From JACCYJ01 sp038198775 (GTDB lineage Bacteria; Actinomycetota; Actinomycetes; Propionibacteriales; Nocardioidaceae), in contig JBBPZV010000018.1 in NCBI GenBank assembly GCA_038198775.1, positions 124,001-188,000 on the forward strand: a DNA stretch of 64,000 bases, read 5' to 3'. Shown one piece after another: positions 61,790-64,000 of this stretch (the first letter of the stretch is position 1; each line of letters starts with the position of its first letter). The notes below the pieces were generated by a model, which made no database searches, had not been told where the DNA came from, and saw nothing but the letters and a program-made list of their open reading frames with translations. The position numbers and the translations under genes are program-made.

Positions 61790-62677
61790 TCACAGGTGCT
61801 CCGCGAACCGGGTCTCGAGCCGGCGGAAGACCCGCTGGGCCACCCACACCAAGAACAGGCAGGCGACCAGCACGAGCACCCCGCGCAGCAGCTGGTGGTC
61901 CGGCATCACCGCAACGCTCTGGTCGCTGATCGTGGGGACCCAAAAGCAGCGCTCGCTGAGCATGACCGCGTTGGCGACGGGATTGAGCAGGTAGATCTGC
62001 TCGATCCAGTTCCCGTGGGTGCGGCTCTCGATCATCTCGAACGTGTAGATCATCGGGGTGGACCAGGTGATCAGGTGGGTGATGGTCTCGGTGAAGTTCT
62101 CGAAGTCGCGGTAGAAGACGTTCCAGGCCGAGAACGCAAGCGCCACCGCGACCGACAGCGCGACCAGGATCCCCACCGCGAGCAGGCCGGCCACCAGCGC
62201 GGTGGCGTCGGGGTGCCAGCCGGCGATCGACACCGCAATCACCAGCACCAGGAACTGCGGGAGCACGTGATAGACGGTCACGAGCACCGAGGCCACGGGG
62301 AACATCTCGCGCGGCACGTTCATCTTGCGGACCAGTGACTTGTTCTTGACCACCGACTTCGTGCCGGCCCGCAAGGACTCGGAGAAGGACGTGGCGATGA
62401 TCATCGCGCTGAAGATGTGGAAGGGATAACCGGGCAGCTTCTTCAGCCCGATGACGTAGCCGATGATGATGAGGTACGTCAGGAACCGGATCAACGGCTT
62501 GATGTACGACCAGAGCAGCCCGAGGACCGAGGCCTGGTAGCGGACGCGCAGCTCCTTCTGCACCAGCAGCTTCAGCAGGTAGCGGCGCCGGAAGACCCCG
62601 AAGAGCCCGGTCGAGTCCGCCGGGGCCGCCAGCGGTGGGAGCGCCCGCTGCTCGCTGGGAAGGGTGGTGGCCGTCAC
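61790..62677 (-). CDS. Wzm-type polysaccharide export permease
   Basis: The 295-residue ABC-2 permease has six hydrophobic helices. VRYQASVLGLLWSYIKPLIR before the first and MNVPREMFPVASVLVTVYHV are the hallmarks of Wzm/TagG transporters. The GTG at 62677 overlaps the glycosyltransferase stop (GTGA). With the 60971-61747 ATPase it would flip lipid-linked galactan or another glycan across the membrane. The gene order glycosyltransferase - permease - ATPase matches the GlfT2/RfbD/RfbE arrangement of arabinogalactan loci. Confidence 0.92.
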   Translation of the reverse strand: MTATTLPSEQRALPPLAAPADSTGLFGVFRRRYLLKLLVQKELRVRYQASVLGLLWSYIKPLIRFLTYLIIIGYVIGLKKLPGYPFHIFSAMIIATSFSESLRAGTKSVVKNKSLVRKMNVPREMFPVASVLVTVYHVLPQFLVLVIAVSIAGWHPDATALVAGLLAVGILVALSVAVALAFSAWNVFYRDFENFTETITHLITWSTPMIYTFEMIESRTHGNWIEQIYLLNPVANAVMLSERCFWVPTISDQSVAVMPDHQLLRGVLVLVACLFLVWVAQRVFRRLETRFAEHL

Positions 62678-64000
62678 GGCGCCGACCCGTTGCCGGGCGG
62701 GCGCGCCGCCTCGAAGGTGGCCTCCCAGGCCGGCAGCGACGTCACCTCGGGCAGTGCCGCTCGGTACTCCCTGGCGAGCCGGGGCCACTCGCGACCAAAG
62801 CGCTCGTGGACGGCGACCGTGCGCAGCAGCAGCGACTTGAAGCGCCGAGGGTCACGGCGGTACCAGGAGGCGGCGGTGCCGTCGGTGGTCGACACGATGG
62901 CCGAGTCGACCTGCGCCAGCCGCCACCAGCTCGCGTCCCGGGCGGCCACCCTGGCCTCGGGATGGCGGCGCGCCAGCGCCCGGACCGGAAGCAGCTGGCG
63001 GACGCCCGCCCTGGCGGCCGCCATCAGCTGCCCCGATGCCTTGTGGGGGTCGGTGACACCCTGGCCGCGCCTGGGCGGTTTGCTGACCTTGACGCTCGGG
63101 AAGGCGTCCGCGTGTGGTCGCACCTGGGCGTCGGCGTTGTGGCCCCGCAGCGCCCGGACCTGCGGCAGCTTGGTGCGGATGCTCGGGTGCAGGTGCTCGG
63201 GACCGGCCAGGATGTCCTCGAGCGCGAGCAACCGCATCTGCGCGGTGGAGTACTGCATCGCCAGCAGGTGCTTGACCTGGTGGTTGAAGCTCTCGAGCAC
63301 GACCCGGCCGCCGAAGTCGTACGGCGAGTGCAGCAGCGCGGCGACGGTTCGGTTGCGCTGGTGGAAGTACGCCTGCCAGTCCAGCGCGTCGTTCTTGTCC
63401 GTCCACGGCACGTGCCACACGCCAACCCCCGGCATCGACACCGTCGGGTAGCCCGCCGCACTGGCCCGGACGCCGTACTCCGCGTCGTCCCACTTGATGA
63501 ACAGCGGCAACCCAAGTCCGATGTCTTCGAGGACGGCGCGGGGGATCAGGCACATCCACCAGCCGTTGAAGTCCACGTCGACCCGCCGGTGCATCCAACG
63601 GGAGTTGCGCAGGTTCTGGGTCGCCAGGTCGTGCTCGGTTCGAACCCGGTCCGCCGGTCCCCACCAGAACCGCCAGGGGTTGATCGTCTCGCCGAAGCTG
63701 TGCAGCTGGGAGCGGGCGTAGAGGCTGAACATGTGGGCGCCGACCAGGGTGGGTCGCCGGCAGAGGTCACCGAACGTCACCGCCCGCACGATGCTCTCCG
63801 GCTCGGCGACGATGTCGTCGTCGAGCAGCAGCACGTAGTCGCTTCGGGCGGCCTTGACCGTCTCGTACTGCGCCCGGGCGAAGCCGCCGGAACCACCGAT
63901 GTTCGCCTGCTCGACGACCCGGAGCTTGCCGGCCATGGCCTGCTCGATGCCGGCGAAATGTGGCTCGTCGCTGACCCGTTCGGTGCCCTGGTCGACGACG
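62674..64000 (-). CDS. GlfT2-like galactofuranosyltransferase, C-terminal part (cut by window edge)
   Basis: The open frame runs from 62674 to the right edge and continues beyond it. The visible 440 residues include the GT-A core (LRVVEQANIGGSGGFARAQY; LLLDDDI with the metal Asp residues; LFIKWDDAEYG with the second Asp pair) and a helical C-terminal region (VKHLLAMQYSTAQMRLLALED). The match is to bifunctional UDP-galactofuranosyltransferase GlfT2 of galactan synthesis. The N-terminal beta domain lies outside. It is coupled to the Wzm gene by GTGA overlap. The acceptor in this organism is inferred only. Confidence 0.87.
   Translation of the reverse strand, partial: VVDQGTERVSDEPHFAGIEQAMAGKLRVVEQANIGGSGGFARAQYETVKAARSDYVLLLDDDIVAEPESIVRAVTFGDLCRRPTLVGAHMFSLYARSQLHSFGETINPWRFWWGPADRVRTEHDLATQNLRNSRWMHRRVDVDFNGWWMCLIPRAVLEDIGLGLPLFIKWDDAEYGVRASAAGYPTVSMPGVGVWHVPWTDKNDALDWQAYFHQRNRTVAALLHSPYDFGGRVVLESFNHQVKHLLAMQYSTAQMRLLALEDILAGPEHLHPSIRTKLPQVRALRGHNADAQVRPHADAFPSVKVSKPPRRGQGVTDPHKASGQLMAAARAGVRQLLPVRALARRHPEARVAARDASWWRLAQVDSAIVSTTDGTAASWYRRDPRRFKSLLLRTVAVHERFGREWPRLAREYRAALPEVTSLPAWEATFEAARPPGNGSAP

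Overview
The window is GC-rich chromosomal DNA from an actinomycete (Actinomycetota). The evidence is a WhiB-family Fe-S regulator, the MtrA-MtrB-LpqB system, F420 biosynthesis genes, a tmRNA on the actinobacterial plan, a 180-kDa-type NAD glutamate dehydrogenase, and DUF3499/DUF3105/Rv3235-type proteins. From memory, the order secA - hpf - comF - lpqB - mtrB - mtrA - ahcY - manA - SIS - pmm - DUF3499 - metallopeptidase - whiB - fbiA - fbiB - manC follows M. tuberculosis Rv3240c to Rv3264c. I cannot name the genus.

Left part (1-22 kb). An S9 peptidase fragment at the edge is followed by tmRNA, smpB, an M23 murein hydrolase, ftsX, ftsE and prfB. This couples trans-translation and release-factor genes to the FtsEX division module. 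A frameshifted methyltransferase lies between ftsE and prfB. A tad/Flp pilus operon (CpaF ATPase, TadB, TadC, small pilin, two TadE-like and one TadG-like protein) runs from 12.5 to 7.8 kb. After it come a secreted matrixin-like protease, an ATP-grasp-like protein of unknown role, a GH3 lipoprotein, the very large GDH, a DUF2505 protein and a divergent GDPD-like protein.

Mobile element (22.5-29.9 kb). A 7.4-kb integrated element interrupts a decayed ArsR-SRPBCC fusion gene. The sequence flanking both ends reconstructs that reading frame across a shared AAGGT. It carries a large serine integrase, three 21-bp tandem repeats, a perfect palindrome, a small replication module (DnaB-N-like protein, RepA/DnaB-like ATPase broken by one base), several ATGA-overlapped small genes, a scaffolding-like protein, a secreted phosphoesterase and an HK97 major capsid protein. 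No terminase, portal, protease or tail gene is present. It therefore looks like a minimal phage satellite or capsid-only island of the phiRv1 kind.

Right part (30-64 kb). P5C dehydrogenase is followed by a second tad cluster (SAF/CpaB-like and CpaE/TadZ-like), an HTH protein, a LysM membrane protein, an Rv3235-like protein, secA, a YcaQ-family protein, an orphan LuxR-type response regulator, hpf, comF, lpqB-mtrB-mtrA, ahcY and a CDF transporter. Next comes a mannose-activation operon (manA, SIS, Trm112, pmm, DUF3499), then whiB, F420 genes and a nucleotidyltransferase. The right edge holds galE, a Wzt/Wzm polysaccharide exporter and a GlfT2-like galactofuranosyltransferase. The sugar-nucleotide genes and the exporter together point to production of mannose- and galactan-containing envelope glycans.

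Three genes carry frame-breaking indels (methyltransferase, ArsR remnant, element ATPase). These could be real decay or sequence error.
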